DNA of 64,000 nucleotides. It comes from Tetracladium setigerum (taxonomy: Eukaryota > Ascomycota > Leotiomycetes > Helotiales). Made by a program: the position numbers and the translations under genes. The notes beneath the pieces were generated by a model. The model ran no database searches. It was not told the origin of the DNA and was given only the letters and a program-made list of their open reading frames with translations. Position 1 is the first letter of the stretch. Each line of letters begins with the position of its first letter. Shown piece by piece: positions 35,674-47,257 of the stretch. The stretch is taken from assembly GCA_031472005.1 (NCBI GenBank), contig PZJY01000011.1, forward strand, positions 1,922,001-1,986,000, in the 5' to 3' direction.

Positions 35674-36205
35674 ACCATTACGCGAAGGAGGCTAGCGCTT
35701 TAAGCTTGAACATAACACTAGATCTAGAAAGCTACTAAATCTATAACAAATTTTACACTTTTCCCGTGATTTTGCCTATACCTTTAGCTTAGTGAATGTC
35801 AAGAATTTCCAAAAAAATTAAAGTAATCTTACCTCTGTCTGACTGAGAACTTTGGTCAAGGCTGGTGTTAGCTTGGCCAAATCAGGCCTATCAAGGACAA
35901 TTTTGTTACTTGACAGTGTGCTTTGTTTCTACAATAAAGAATATTGGTAGTACTAGAAGATACTAGACACTTAGTCCCAAAATTGGAGTCAATTACATTT
36001 GTAATAATTAGGCAGGAGTCTAAATCAGTTGTAACTTGACATTCTCATTTAATCGTGAAGTATTTTGGGTCGGTGCCATACCATACCACCAACTCTGGAT
36101 CCCAACTCCCTCCTAATTCCTGCATACAGAAACAGCCCCGAAATCGATATCCAACAACTCTGAAAAAGATCATACCCTCCACAAAAAATAATTTGCAATG
36201 CGGGT
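35674..36205. other. Intergenic, nothing seen
   Basis: Spacer between two - strand genes; moderately AT-rich with no frame, repeat or RNA gene that I can support. Confidence 0.5.
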
Positions 36206-36599
36206 CTATTGTGGAACCACAACATCAACACTGGTGTCCAATTCCTCATGTCTTCTCAAGTCCATGGATTTCTCCAAAAGAGGAATAACGTATGGGTCGA
36301 AGGTCTTCCAGTATGGGTTCTCAAGATGGTATTTCTGGCTCTGCAAGCAACCCATTATTAGCTGTAATCCTTCAAGGTGCGACCACAAGCAATTGGAAAC
36401 AGCTACTTACACCCTCGCTGGCGAATCGCTCTACAATTGTGAATGCTCGTGGATCGTGAACATCTTGCATAACAAGCCAATCGATTGTCTCCTTGTCCTT
36501 GCGGTAGATGCGTGCTGCTTCAATGAGCTTTGCCTTGATGCGGTCGATGGAATCAGCCTTGTCGTTGGCGTACAGGTGGACAGTGAGTGTGTAGACCAT
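36206..36599 (-). CDS. ABM-fold (antibiotic biosynthesis monooxygenase-like) protein
   Basis: Exons 36411-36599 and 36206-36340 join across a 70-nt intron (GTAAGT..TTGCAG) to give 107 aa starting MVYTLTVHLYAND. The pattern VHLYANDKADSIDRIKAK, then ETIDWLVMQDVHDPRAF, then ERFASEGS and a C-terminal HLENPYWKTFDPYV segment is typical of the single-domain dimeric alpha+beta barrel of the ABM superfamily (about 100 aa). Such proteins act in small-molecule oxidation or degradation; substrate unknown. I chose MVYT over the upstream in-frame Met at 36680 because the domain begins there. It is divergent from the DCAF4-like gene. Confidence 0.75.
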
Positions 36600-36978
36600 A
36601 TTGGGCAATTGGGTTTTGATAAGTGGGAATTCGAGAGAGAATCCGGTGCAACTGATTATGTGAAGAGTTGTTTCGAACAATTATGATTGTGAAGCGTTGT
36701 TTGTGCGGTGTTGTCGTGGTGGGGGAGGGAAGAGCTTTCGACAGAGGGAGGGGTTATTTGTTTACTAGCTCCACACCACGGGACGGGATCTTCATCATCA
36801 CTTTGGTCTCTTCGATCTAACGAAATCGAGACATACAACTCACAAAATCTATACCTGCACTAACAACCAAGAATAGCATTTGTTTTCACCCAACACAATT
36901 CTCAAACCGATATGAACGCTTCTGGCATTTGGACAGGAAATCAGAACACAATCCACGACCCCTAAGCAGCCTTTCGAA
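36600..36978. promoter_or_regulatory. Divergent promoter region
   Basis: 379 nt separate the start codons of the ABM-like gene (-) and the DCAF4-like gene (+), so both promoters must lie here. No TATA box is clear. It contains the small upstream frame at 36912-36965. Confidence 0.5.
36912..36965 (+). other. Upstream open reading frame (17 codons)
   Basis: ATG AAC GCT ... CCC TAA encodes MNASGIWTGNQNTIHDP and ends 13 nt before the main start at 36979. If it lies in the leader, it could reduce initiation at the main ATG. Confidence 0.4.
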
Positions 36979-39147
36979 ATGGCACAAATGGACATCCCAG
37001 GCTATTATTACGGTACTCTACACCGCATCCTTCCTCGCACCTGTTCTTTAGTTTAACGTGTACACAGATGCCGAGAAGAAGAAATACTTCAAGATCCAAG
37101 CCAACGGCGCAGCACCAGCCTCTTCCGCCTACTCTTCCCAAGATGTCAAACGCCGGAAAACACGTGACCAAAAGGCTGAAGCCCGAGAAGCATTGATGGC
37201 ACGACAGAAAGGATCAATCAAGCGGTCTCGGGTGGCTAGAGATCCTTTGGCTGGCGGACTGATTGAGAGGGCGCATGGGAGAAGAGTGGGCGTAGACACG
37301 GCGGATATCGTTGCTGCTGGATTGGTTCCAAAGGGAAAACTAGCTACGAGTGCAATAGAAGACTTCTTGGACTGTGGAGATCCTCTCTTTGATATTGAGC
37401 ATCGACCTGACTTGGGACCGTCCATGGCAACTATTAGGATGGGTATGTGGTTTCTTTTCAATTCCCTTCAAAGCGCTGCCATGCAGGAGAATGTCAAGTT
37501 GAGATTTCTTTCCAATCCTTCTTCACCAGATTTTTTGAACACACAGGTGTACAAGGTACTAATGGCAAACGCATTTCTAGCATATGATGAAAATATCTTC
37601 TCACTTCGGATCAACGCAGATGACTACACAAGAACGACGGAAGATGGAATCGTCGATATATGCCATGATGGCGGTGTTGGAGCAATCAACAGAGCAAATG
37701 TCAGTGTTAGCTCCCGTTGTCCTGCTCAGGTCTACCACTGACTTTGCTATTTAGGGTGCACTTTGGAGTTTTGCTAACTCGGGAGAGTCGACTTCTCTAT
37801 CCTGTCACTGGGAGACTCGAACAATTTGCATGACCTGGCTTGCAGGCACAAATGATTCCGGAATCATCACCGCGCCTATGCCAGAGACGAAAGGCGAACC
37901 TATTCCGACTTCAGGTAATTATTTAATTTTCTTATCCCCTCTTCTTTATAACTCTGCTTCGATACTTGAGAGCACAGCGAACAGATATCTCTGTATACTA
38001 ATATTGGTCTTTGAAAACTTGAATGAGAGAGAGCTGACATCACCAAAGCACCGCCCTTCCGAATCTTCGGATTTGAAGACAGAGACGAGGTATCCGTCTG
38101 GTGCTCAACAGCTGCACCACCATCCTCCTCTCACCTCTTTGCTTTCGGAACCAGCACTGGTATTACCCAACTAGAGAGAACACGATGGGAACCAGAAACC
38201 ATGTCCCCCACCCAATCTCGTCGGGATGATGTCTTCGCTGTTGAATATCTCTCTGAGTATGTTAGCCCTTCCAAAATTTACCTATTCCCAACATACATTC
38301 TTTCTTTCCTTCTACATCGACGTCAAGCTCCCTACTTTACCATCATTCTACCATACTCACCCATCCACCCATCCACCTACCTTTCCCAAACCAAATTAAA
38401 AACTAACCACAAACGCCCCCCAAAAACAGCAACCCATCCATCCTCCTCTCCGGCTCCCGCAGCGGCATCCTCAATCTAATAGACCTCCGCGTCCCCTTCA
38501 AATTCAACGACGCCGACACAATCACCCACCCCTCCAGCATAACGCACATCAAACAACTCGATTCGAACCGCCTTCTCGTGTCCGGTCTCGAATCACAAAT
38601 GTGTCAATATGATTTACGATTTCGCAAGACCTCTCGATCTTCTCTTCCTCACAACAATAACACCAACGCCAAATCCAACTCTAATTTCCAAGGCATTTCC
38701 AAACCCAACCACCAATCCAGACCCCGAGCATCTTCTTGGTCCCCACCCAGCTCCAAATCCAGACCCAAGAAAACCCCAAAGCAATTCACCCTCCCAACCC
38801 TAACCTACCCCTCCTACACCAACACATCAACGATCCACCACGGTCTCGACGTCGACACGACAACCGGTATAATCGCCTGCGCACAAGAGAGTAATGAGTA
38901 CGACTCCGTCGTAGAATTGTTCTCGTTGCATGGTGGACACAAGCTGGAATCGAGGGTTGGTGAGTGGTGTAGGAGTGAGTTGGGTGGAGGGAGTGGAAGG
39001 GGTGGAAGGAGGGTTGTGAAGTGTGTGAAGTGGGGTGAGGATGGGGTGGGTGGGAGGAGAAGTTTGTATGTTGGGCTTGGAGGGAGGGGGATTAGGAGGT
39101 TTGCTTGGGGTGAGGGTGAGGGTGAGGGGGAAGATGATATGAGGTGA
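36979..39147 (+). CDS. DCAF4/WDR21-like WD40 protein
   Basis: Five exons: 36979-37012, 37068-37699, 37755-37914, 38034-38256 and 38430-39147; phases agree and give 588 aa. The N-terminus after the first intron reads PGYYYDAEKKKYFKIQ, the hallmark start of DCAF4 (WDR21) proteins, substrate receptors for CUL4-DDB1 ubiquitin ligases. WD40-type segments include DVFAVEYLSD followed by ILLSGSRSGILNLIDLR (about residues 341-370) and LLVSGLESQMCQYDLR (about 395-410); the end is Gly/Glu-rich. The acceptor of exon 4 could instead be at 38049 (15 nt later, same phase). The segment after residue 130 may hide another intron (GTATGT at 37442), but keeping it open preserves phase. Confidence 0.75.
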
Positions 39148-39881
39148 GGAGAGGCGATGAAGTTTGTTTGGGGAGATAGGGAGAGGATTGATTGAAGTAT
39201 GAATTTACTTTTCTTTTCCTTTCCTTTCCGTTAAAGAAGGAGAAAGTTGAACGTGTAGGAAGGGGGTTTGATGAGATTCACTTTGGGGGTTTTGAAGGCA
39301 GGGGAGGGGAAGGGAAGGGGATGAAGTTCTTTTGGGAGATAGAGAGGGATGAATTATGAATTTACTTTTTCTTTCCTTCAAGAAAGGAAAAAGGTTGAAG
39401 ATGCGAGGGAATGAGAAATAGAACTTGTCTGCTGTACATTATATACCAAAGGTAGTTCTGAGAGGCACTTCTACCCCCTAGCTGCCTATACTAGAGCGTA
39501 CCCACCTACCGGTACCTACCTAGCAATAGAAGAAGAAGAAAAACAAATTAAATCACCCAACATCCCTAAATACTTGAATATATGCCTAGTATCAGAAAAA
39601 ACTTAATTTCTAATAAAATAGTTTATTTATTTATTTAGACGCCCTTTTACATAATGCTACCAACAGCTGCTACCCGAAAAGGAAGAAAATGGTCCATAAA
39701 CTCCCCCCCTTCGCCACGTAGAAGAAGAAAAAACGCCCATCAAATGCTATCTGTCTGACTCTCTGTTTTTATCTCTCCATCACTCCCGTCAAATCATTTT
39801 CGTTATCATTCTTACATATTCGCAGCAAAAGTCTCCCCCGACCGCCCCTTGTCACTTTCACATTTCTTTCTCCAACCCATA
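39148..39881. other. Intergenic between convergent genes, with a degenerate duplication
   Basis: 734 nt hold the 3' regions of the DCAF4-like gene and RPC2. Two related blocks, about 39157-39260 and 39318-39420, share GATGAAGTT...GGGAGATAG...ATGAATTTACTTTT plus a CTTTCC/GGAAAG imperfect inverted repeat. TACCTACC motifs lie at 39501-39522. No gene seen. Confidence 0.5.
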
Positions 39882-42800
39882 TCACTTCGGATGTGGAAAC
39901 TCATCCTCAAGCTTCAACCTCACCAGGACATTCATACTCAACATCTCCTGCACCAACAGCTTCGCCGCGTACGGCATCGTCATCTTATGCACGCCCTTCG
40001 TGCTCTTGCACGTCTGGCACCACCCCTGATACCCCATGAGTCCACAATTCCCACACACATCGACCTCGTGCGCATCACTGCTCAGCATCAACCGCTCCAG
40101 CAACAACTGACTCGCACCATACGCAATCAGACAATCGCGCTCCATCTCTCCCAACCGCAGTCCACCATCGCGCGAACGACCTTCCGTCGGTTGACGCGTG
40201 AGGATGGCGCGGGGCCGCGAGAGCGAGAGTGCATCTTATCTTGGACCATGTGCTTGAGTTTTTGGTAGTAGATGGGTCCGAAGAAGATGTAGGCTGGGAG
40301 GGATTCGCCCGTGATGCCGCTGGTGACGAAGTCTTTCCCGGAGTAGGAGAAGCCCTTGTCGATGAGGATTTGCGACATGTCGTCTACTTTGCTACCGCCA
40401 AAGGCGGTGCCGTATTCGAGGGTGCCGTTGAGGACGCCGGCTTTGCCGGAGAGGAGCTCGAGCATCTTGCCGACTGTCATACGCGATGGGAAACCGTGGG
40501 GGTTCATGATGATGTCGGGACAGACGCCGGAGTCGGCGAAGGGCATGTCTTCTTGGTTGACGATGATTCCTACAACACCTTTTTGGCCGTGACGGGAGGA
40601 GAATTTGTCGCCTAGTTCTGGTCGACGAGTTTGTCTGCTTTGGACCTTGATGACCATGCTTTCGTTTTCGGTTTGGGAGACCATGACTTTTTCGATGATA
40701 GCCGGATCGGCGATACGGTAGCTCATGGGTGCGGGTTTGTGGTCGTTGCTACCATAGTCGGAGCCAATTCCTGTGGATGTGGTGTTGAGGGGGGTCTCTT
40801 TGTTAAGGTAGACCTGACCCATGGAGACAGTTTCACCAACCATAGCTATTCCATCAGGTGATAGAATTGCATGTTTGGCGATTGGTTTACCATCATCGTC
40901 CAACTGTCTATCACCAACGCGGTCGGAAGAACGGTTAGGGTATTTCAAAAGTTTGGCCGAGTATTTTCGGAACACTTGACAGCGACCAAATCCTCTGTCA
41001 CAGGAAGCTTTGTTCAGGACCAGGGCATCTTCAATATCGTAGCCGGAGTAGGACATGACTGCCACAGTGGCATTTTGACCAGCCGGGAGCTTGTCATAGT
41101 GAATGAGTTCGATGGTTCGGGTCTTGACCATGGGTTGTTGAGGATAGACCATAAGGTAGAGGAGGGTGTCGATGCGGGAGAATTGGTTGTAAGCGATGGC
41201 TCCAATTGCTTGCTTACCCATAGCACATTGGTAGGTGTTTCGGGGAGATTGGTTGTGGTGAGGGTATGGGATAAGACCTGCTACAGCTCCTAGAACGGTG
41301 AAGGGCTCGATCTCGAGATGGGTGGTTGTAGCGTCGATGAATCTCTCGTAAAGTGCAATGTTCGAATCGTTCTCCTCGTTGACATCCACATATTCAATCA
41401 AGCCTCGGTACAAGAAGTCATCAAAGTCCATCAATCCCTTTCTCAGGGCTTCAAGGGCTCGCTTGGTGACTTTTGGTTTTTGGTTTTCCACCACAATCAA
41501 TGGTCGACAGATTCTACCCTCATCTGTCGCAAGGTGTACGGAGTTGGTGTGGTGATTGATATAGATACTGACAAATTCGGAAACACGTCCCATGCGTCTG
41601 AACTTCCGGAAAGAATTCAGGAAGTCTTTGGGTTTCCTGGTGTGTGCGAGGGGTGTGCCATTGACGAAAATTACATATCCTCCTTCATCGTGAATCTCCC
41701 TACCGCTCATGGAGACAATGTCTTCAGCGCCGAGCACAAAGACAAGCTGCTTAACAGGCTCTTCGTCGTCGTAGGTGGTGATGTGTGTCATGAGAGCCAG
41801 ATTCTTGACCAGACCACAGGCCTCTCCTTCTGGAGTATCTGATGTGCAAAGCATACCAAATTGAGACGGCTGAAGTGCACGAGGTCCACTGACCTTTCTG
41901 GTCTTTTCAAACTGACTACTGATACGAGTCATCATTCCAAGGGCACTGATGTAACTCAGCCTACTCAAAACGTGTGTAACTCCAGCTCTCTCCATCTTGA
42001 ACCGCTTCACAGTCCAGTTGCCAGTGGAGATAGCACGACTCATACCCTGAGTAATGAAATTTCCATGGGATTGAAGATGGTTGTATGCGTCAAATTCAGT
42101 AGCTCGGTTGGCCTTTTTCATCACTTTGTCGATATTGATCTTCAAGTCTTGGTTGAATCTCTTGAACAAATCTTCAAAGAGTAGCGAGAGTAACTGTCCA
42201 GCCAATTCCAAACGCTTGTTCCCAACATAATCGCGATCGTCAACAAGACTTGGGTCATGGTTTGCCATGAGCACTCTGCGAACCATGAAACAGATGTAAA
42301 GTGCCTTTGGTCGGAAGTCCAAGCCTTCAACCGGAACGTGGGTAATGATAATGTTGGCGAGAGCTTCAAGGCCGTCCCCAATGAGATTTCGTCGTGTTGG
42401 TCCGCCACCTGTTTGTTGCTTTCTTCCTCCCATCTTGACTCGAGCTCCAACATACTCTAGAGCTTGATGTTGTGAGAAGACTCCAAGCTTGGTAGCCTCT
42501 TCAAAGTTTGCAGCGAAGTCATCCTGGTAGGTGCTGTCTGTGCCGGCTACCAACAGAAGCATTTCATGATCAGATTGAATACCCATTGCCTTTAGGACAA
42601 TTACAATCGGAATTGGCTCCTGGAGAATGTTGTGCTGTAGTGAAATGCGCTCCTTCTTCAGCATAACATAACTCTTCGATTTACGTTCGTGAGTGGAACT
42701 AAAACAATTAGAAGCGTGCCAACACTGTTATTTGGGACATGACCTACCTCGTGACAGATGCTGAGACAATCTGCTTTTTGACATCGGCCTCGACAATAAC

Positions 42801-43795
42801 TCGATTCTTGCTCAATTGCTCTTGGACGAGAATGACCTTTTCGGTACCATTGACGATAAAGTATCCACCAGGATCAAGAGCACATTCATTCATGAATGCC
42901 ATCTGCCTGTCGTTCTTCCCAGCAAGCCGACACCTGGAGCTTCTCAACATGATTGGAATTCTGCCAATTGCGATGTCCGTCCTCCTAACTGCCACCTTGT
43001 TTCGCTTGTAGACGATATCTACTCGGATGGGAGCAGAGTAGGTCAAATCGCGTAATCGACACTCATTGGGGGTAATTTCGTTCAAAGGTTTTCGCTGGTC
43101 GGTTTCCATACGTTCCGGCATCCCGATGCGAATGTCTGTGTATCTGGTCATGACATTAGACTGTGCTCCTTGAGGATTACACGCGAAGCTAACTCACTCC
43201 AACCAAAACTGACTGTCCACATCGCTAGTGACTCTCTTGTTCGCCTTCACAATATCCTTAATCTCATGCTCGACAAAGTAATTGAACGAATCGATATGCT
43301 GTTTGACCAGTCCCTTCACCTTCAGGAATGCTGGCAGGAGGTTCCATTTGTCCTAGAAAAAGAGTCAGACCAGAAGAAGTCTTTGTATGGTAGAAAATAT
43401 GCGTGCCTTTGCCGTGTCTATAGGATCCGTCAAGCTCTTCCCAGCGTAGAATGGTTCGAGGAGGGCGGAGAAGCCCTGGCACAATCAGTTAGCAAAGATT
43501 CTCTCTCCAATGCAGACAGACAGAGCTCGGAAGCTTACATCGTCGGGTCTAGGTGCTCTTGGTATCTCCTCTTTCGCGACAGTTTTCTTCGTGGTTTTGC
43601 GTTTCGGTGGTTCTACAGCAGCAGAAGACTCATCTTTCTGAACGGTCGCCTTTTTCGCCTGTTGTTTATTGTTGGTAAGCTACAACAGAATTGCAGTTCG
43701 CGAAACGCGGAATTTCTTACAGGCTTTGAGGGAGCACTGGATGATGCGCCCTCTGCTGGAGCTGGAGCACCAGGTACTGCTTTCTTGGGAGGCAT
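39882..43795 (-). CDS. RPC2: DNA-directed RNA polymerase III subunit RPC2 (second largest)
   Basis: Six exons (43721-43795, 43539-43658, 43407-43475, 43198-43352, 42748-43143, 39882-42698) encode about 1210 aa. The Pol III version is identified by GNWTVKRFKMERAGVTHVL and ISSQFEKTRKVSGPRALQPS, with SDTPEGEACGLVKNL. SGYDIEDALVLNK (about residue 819) and GDKFSSRHGQKG (about 971) form the catalytic core; the C-terminal zinc ribbon shows CGNCGLMGYQGWCQTC (about 1155). The enzyme transcribes tRNA, 5S rRNA and other small RNAs in the nucleus. The frame breaks at the G4 run 40211-40214: one more base restores the conserved end; as written, translation stops at 40127 without the zinc ribbon. The third intron starts with GC. 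The N-terminal 60 aa are Lys/Ala/Pro-rich. Confidence 0.92.
43353..43406 (-). other. GC-AG intron of RPC2
   Basis: 54-nt intron between TDPIDTAK and DKWNLLPAF. The exon ends GCAAAG, the intron begins GCACGC and ends TTTTTCTAG, with a CTGAC branch-like site. No GT is available nearby that keeps the frame. Confidence 0.7.
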
Positions 43796-44850
43796 GGGTG
43801 CCCTTTGTCGCGATCAAGCAAGGTTGTTGAGAGCTCTTGATCTTGAGGATGCTTTTCGTCGGCGTCGTAAATTATTATTATTGGAGGGGTCCGACTTTTC
43901 CACAGCCTCGCCAGCAGCCGACCCAATGAGCCAAGCCTTTTGCATGATGCACGGACCAGTTGCGGCCGCCTCGGCGGAAAAGGAAGAGGAAGAGAAGGGG
44001 AAGTTCTCTCCGGTGAAGTAGAGTGACCAGAGGTGCAATATCAAAGGAGGCAGAAGGCTGTCGACGGAAAGGGATTCCATGCACACAAAAACCATACATG
44101 GTTGAGATAATTTGTCACTTGACTGATTAGAAGCAATCTTCTTTGCATAAAGTTACACAAGGCAAAAGTTAAATAAAGTAAATTATCATAGATCTGCAGA
44201 TACTGTAGGGTAGAAGGTTGTGTGCAAGCTACTTCACCGCATCAGCACACAGTGGCGAGCGATACTGCAAGGCGTTTGAGTTACCTACCTTACCTCCTCC
44301 ATAATGCATCTTGTCAGTTATCGTTTGTAGATATTAAATAGAGTACTTTGATTCCGGTGGTTTTCTATCCAATTTAGACCAACCTTTCTTATCAGCAAAA
44401 ATAAACCAGCTCACATTGACCAAGATTCAGGGTCTTCCCATCTTCCCCACACCGTTTATATATATTTCACAAGCCGCTTATCCTGACTCCTGACATGCTC
44501 AAAAGCCCTAACATGAATGCCGAGCTCTTCTTTCCATCAACCAGTCACATACTTACTCAAGTCAAGTCCCTCGATTGGTAAAAGAAGAACGAATAAGCGA
44601 TCCGACGATTTACGTCACCCCACAAGCACACCACGACTCGAAACGTCGTGTGCACACCGCTTCTTCTTCTTCGTCGCCTTCCCCTTCTTCGCCTTCTTCT
44701 TCGTCTTCAATCTTCCCCAACCAAACCCCTCACCTGCCTTTCCTCTTCGGCGGAGGCGACTAATTCCTCTTTCTTCAGTCTCCAGTATTTAGTTAGTGCT
44801 CGCCTCATCATGATTCGCACGCTTGGCTTTCCCTATCGCAGGCGCAGGGC

Positions 44851-44870
44851 AGGACAGGACAGGACAGGAC
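44851..44870. repeat. (AGGAC)4 tandem repeat
   Basis: Four perfect AGGAC units followed by AGGG. Confidence 0.9.
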
Positions 44871-45030
44871 AGGGTATTTGAGGTTTCGCTTCGCTTCATC
44901 AACTCGTGGGGCAATGAGTGAGTGCCACAAACAACAGACAGCTGGTTGATCGAATTGCTTTTTTGCTTTGCTTTCAACTTTTGTCGTGTAACACTAACTA
45001 ACTAGCTACCTACCAAGAATGGAAATCAAC

Positions 45031-45050
45031 GAGGTAGGTAAGGTAGGTAC
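45031..45050. repeat. GGTAGGTA microsatellite tract
   Basis: GAGGTAGGTAAGGTAGGTAC; the same motif or its complement recurs in other spacers of the window (39501, 44281, 45493, 45652, 61432). Confidence 0.7.
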
Positions 45051-46240
45051 TGTACTGTAGCCAGCCGTCTTTGTGGGTTGGGTTCATAGCGAGATGCATT
45101 CGTTATCCGACGAACTACTCATCTGTCTCTGTCTGTCTGACATCAGAGCATCTATCCGTCGTCCCGAGGGTGAGACCCTACTTCTGTATCGATAGCAAGT
45201 AGTAAATACTAGTAAATGCCTAGTAGTGGTACTGTAGTAGTACCGGACAGAACGAGTAAGGGCTTCGGAGGCTTCATGACTTTTGTGTGTTGAGCTACTG
45301 TATGTCTTCTCGACTAGCTGCATGCGTTTCAAAGGGGGGTCCGTAGTGGTACTCTAGGACTGTAAGTCAGAGGAGGGGAACGATCGAGGGGGACGGCGGA
45401 CAACGCTAAGCTTACTTTTCCTGCATGACATTTTTTCATGCAGAGAAGGAATTTGGGTGGTGGAGTGGGAGAAGGAGAAAGAAGAAGAAGCATAGGTAGG
45501 TACTAGGTAAGATCTAACTATGCCCTAGACAAAGCTGTTGTTGGGTCACGTATCATTGTTGCGCGGTAAAACTGGTTTGTTGGGCAGCAATAGAAATCAA
45601 TCTTTTGATTTGAGGGCGCTTTGCTTTTGGTAGACCTGGCTGGCAGCTATTCCTAGGTAAGGTAAGGTAGGTAGGTATTCTTGGTATTGTATTATAGTAT
45701 ATTGTATTTATTGGAGTGAATAGTCGGTCCTGTCTCACCGAATATAGCCAAGACATGCCACTTGGATTCTCTTTCTTCTCCCGCTCCGATCCCCTGAATA
45801 TTTATGAGAATGTCCTTCAAATGTGTGAACACTTACTTTCAGGTCGGTCAACTATCAACATAAGCCGAGTATCCATCCCCATTATATTCCAATTCATTCT
45901 ATGGAGTCGTTCTGTATGTACGGAGTATGTGAGGTGTCATCCTCGGCCACTTGCCCCCCCTTGTTCGTCAAGTGAGAGAGAGGCAGGTCGATGTCTACAC
46001 AGCCAATGAGGGAGCGAGGGCGATGGATTTGAGGCTTCTCGAACCGCTCACCCTTCTTGGGGCCTCTTCCTCCACTCTTTCTCTCTCTCCAATCCCCAAG
46101 TAACTTCGTAGAGTAGTTCCCCAACAATAGACGTGTGTGTACCACGGTCGCTTCTTGCTGCATAAATTAAACCTGGCATTCTTCGATTATCCTGCTGCTG
46201 CAGTTACCCCTCTAATGTATGTAGTAGCACAGCACAAGAA

Positions 46241-46267
46241 GCACGCACGCACGCAAGCACGCACGCA
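46241..46267. repeat. (GCAC)n-type microsatellite
   Basis: Imperfect GCAC/CACG repeats with one CAAG interruption, followed by a run of seven G. Confidence 0.75.
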
Positions 46268-47257
46268 GACGGGGGGGAACAAACAGGAAACAAAACCCAA
46301 GGACCTTCTCAGTCACTTGTACCTTTTAATGTGCATTCTAAAGTGTAATCCGGACGGGGTAAAGAAGAGCTATAAAGTGCCTTTGTTTTCGAAAGGAACT
46401 GCTGCTGGTTGGTCGTTGGCCAGCCAGGCAAGGATGGCTAAATTCATTCCTCCATCGAGGCAAGCCAGATAGAGCACTCCGTAAAGGATGCAAGCAAGTG
46501 GAAGTGTCCCAATAAATTGTGGGAATAAATAGATGGGAGAAACACCGCAACATCATTGAACACCCCACATTGCATTGCAATAACCAATATCCTCGGTCTT
46601 GCGGCAGCAGCAGCAGATGATGATAATGAAAACAGAAAGGATCCCTAGATCTTTCTTGTGCAATACATTCTAATACATGAGTAGAATAATTAATTAGTAC
46701 CTACTACAGTAGTTAGTTCACAAAGTAAATAGACTCGCGCCGGGTAGATTTGACCAAAAGAGCTAGGCCCAGCTCAGGAAAATGCGGTAAAAAAAAGTGG
46801 CACTGGCCAACGCCGGTCTTCTTTCTACTCTGGCGCTGGCTGCTGCTGGCTGGCTGCTGGGGTCCACCCCTTCTGCGTGCGTGCGTTCTGTTGTTCTGCG
46901 ACCTCGACTTCTTGGGATTTCGACCTTTCTCTTGTATGAACCCGCGAACTCATTCTCCACGAACGACTGGTCTTTTTGGATACGAATAGCCTCATCTCCA
47001 GGTCTGCGGCTGGCTCTCCAGCACGCATCGCTCCCAAAACAACACACACATCTCTCTCTCTCTCCCAGCACTAGTAAGTGACAGACTACAACCCCCCGAC
47101 GTGGTGGTGGTGCTGCTGATCTCTCACCGCACACAATTCCACACCAGCCCCGCCTCACCACTGCTGCTCTCTTTCGTGCCAGCACAATCGAAAGGGAAAA
47201 AAGATGTTTCCTTCCAGACACTGACAAGTCCCAGGTATCGCTATCCAACCGGCCATC

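Larger units (their letters stand above)
43796..47257. other. Long intergenic region between RPC2 and the PUF gene
   Basis: 3.46 kb between divergent genes. I see no protein gene; open frames are short, overlapping and low-complexity. It holds several TACCTACC/GGTAGGTA tracts (44281-44300, 45007-45050, 45493-45510, 45652-45677), an AGGAC tandem repeat, a GCAC repeat, and a C/T-rich stretch before the PUF start (47045-47250) typical of a fungal leader. Confidence 0.5.

Noticed and set aside
37442..37485. 44-nt intron (GTATGT..TGCAG) in the DCAF4-like gene
   Set aside because: Removing it breaks the phase with the following exon, and no compensating change is seen.
40190..40260. An intron as the explanation for the RPC2 frame change
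   Set aside because: Conserved codons continue without a gap on both sides, leaving no room for a GT..AG segment.
40229..42184. Several + strand frames of 100-170 codons opposite RPC2
   Set aside because: Antisense shadows of a strongly conserved coding region.
43170..44021. 283-codon + strand frame
   Set aside because: Antisense to RPC2 exons 1-4 and across their introns; the - strand exons carry conserved Pol III sequence.
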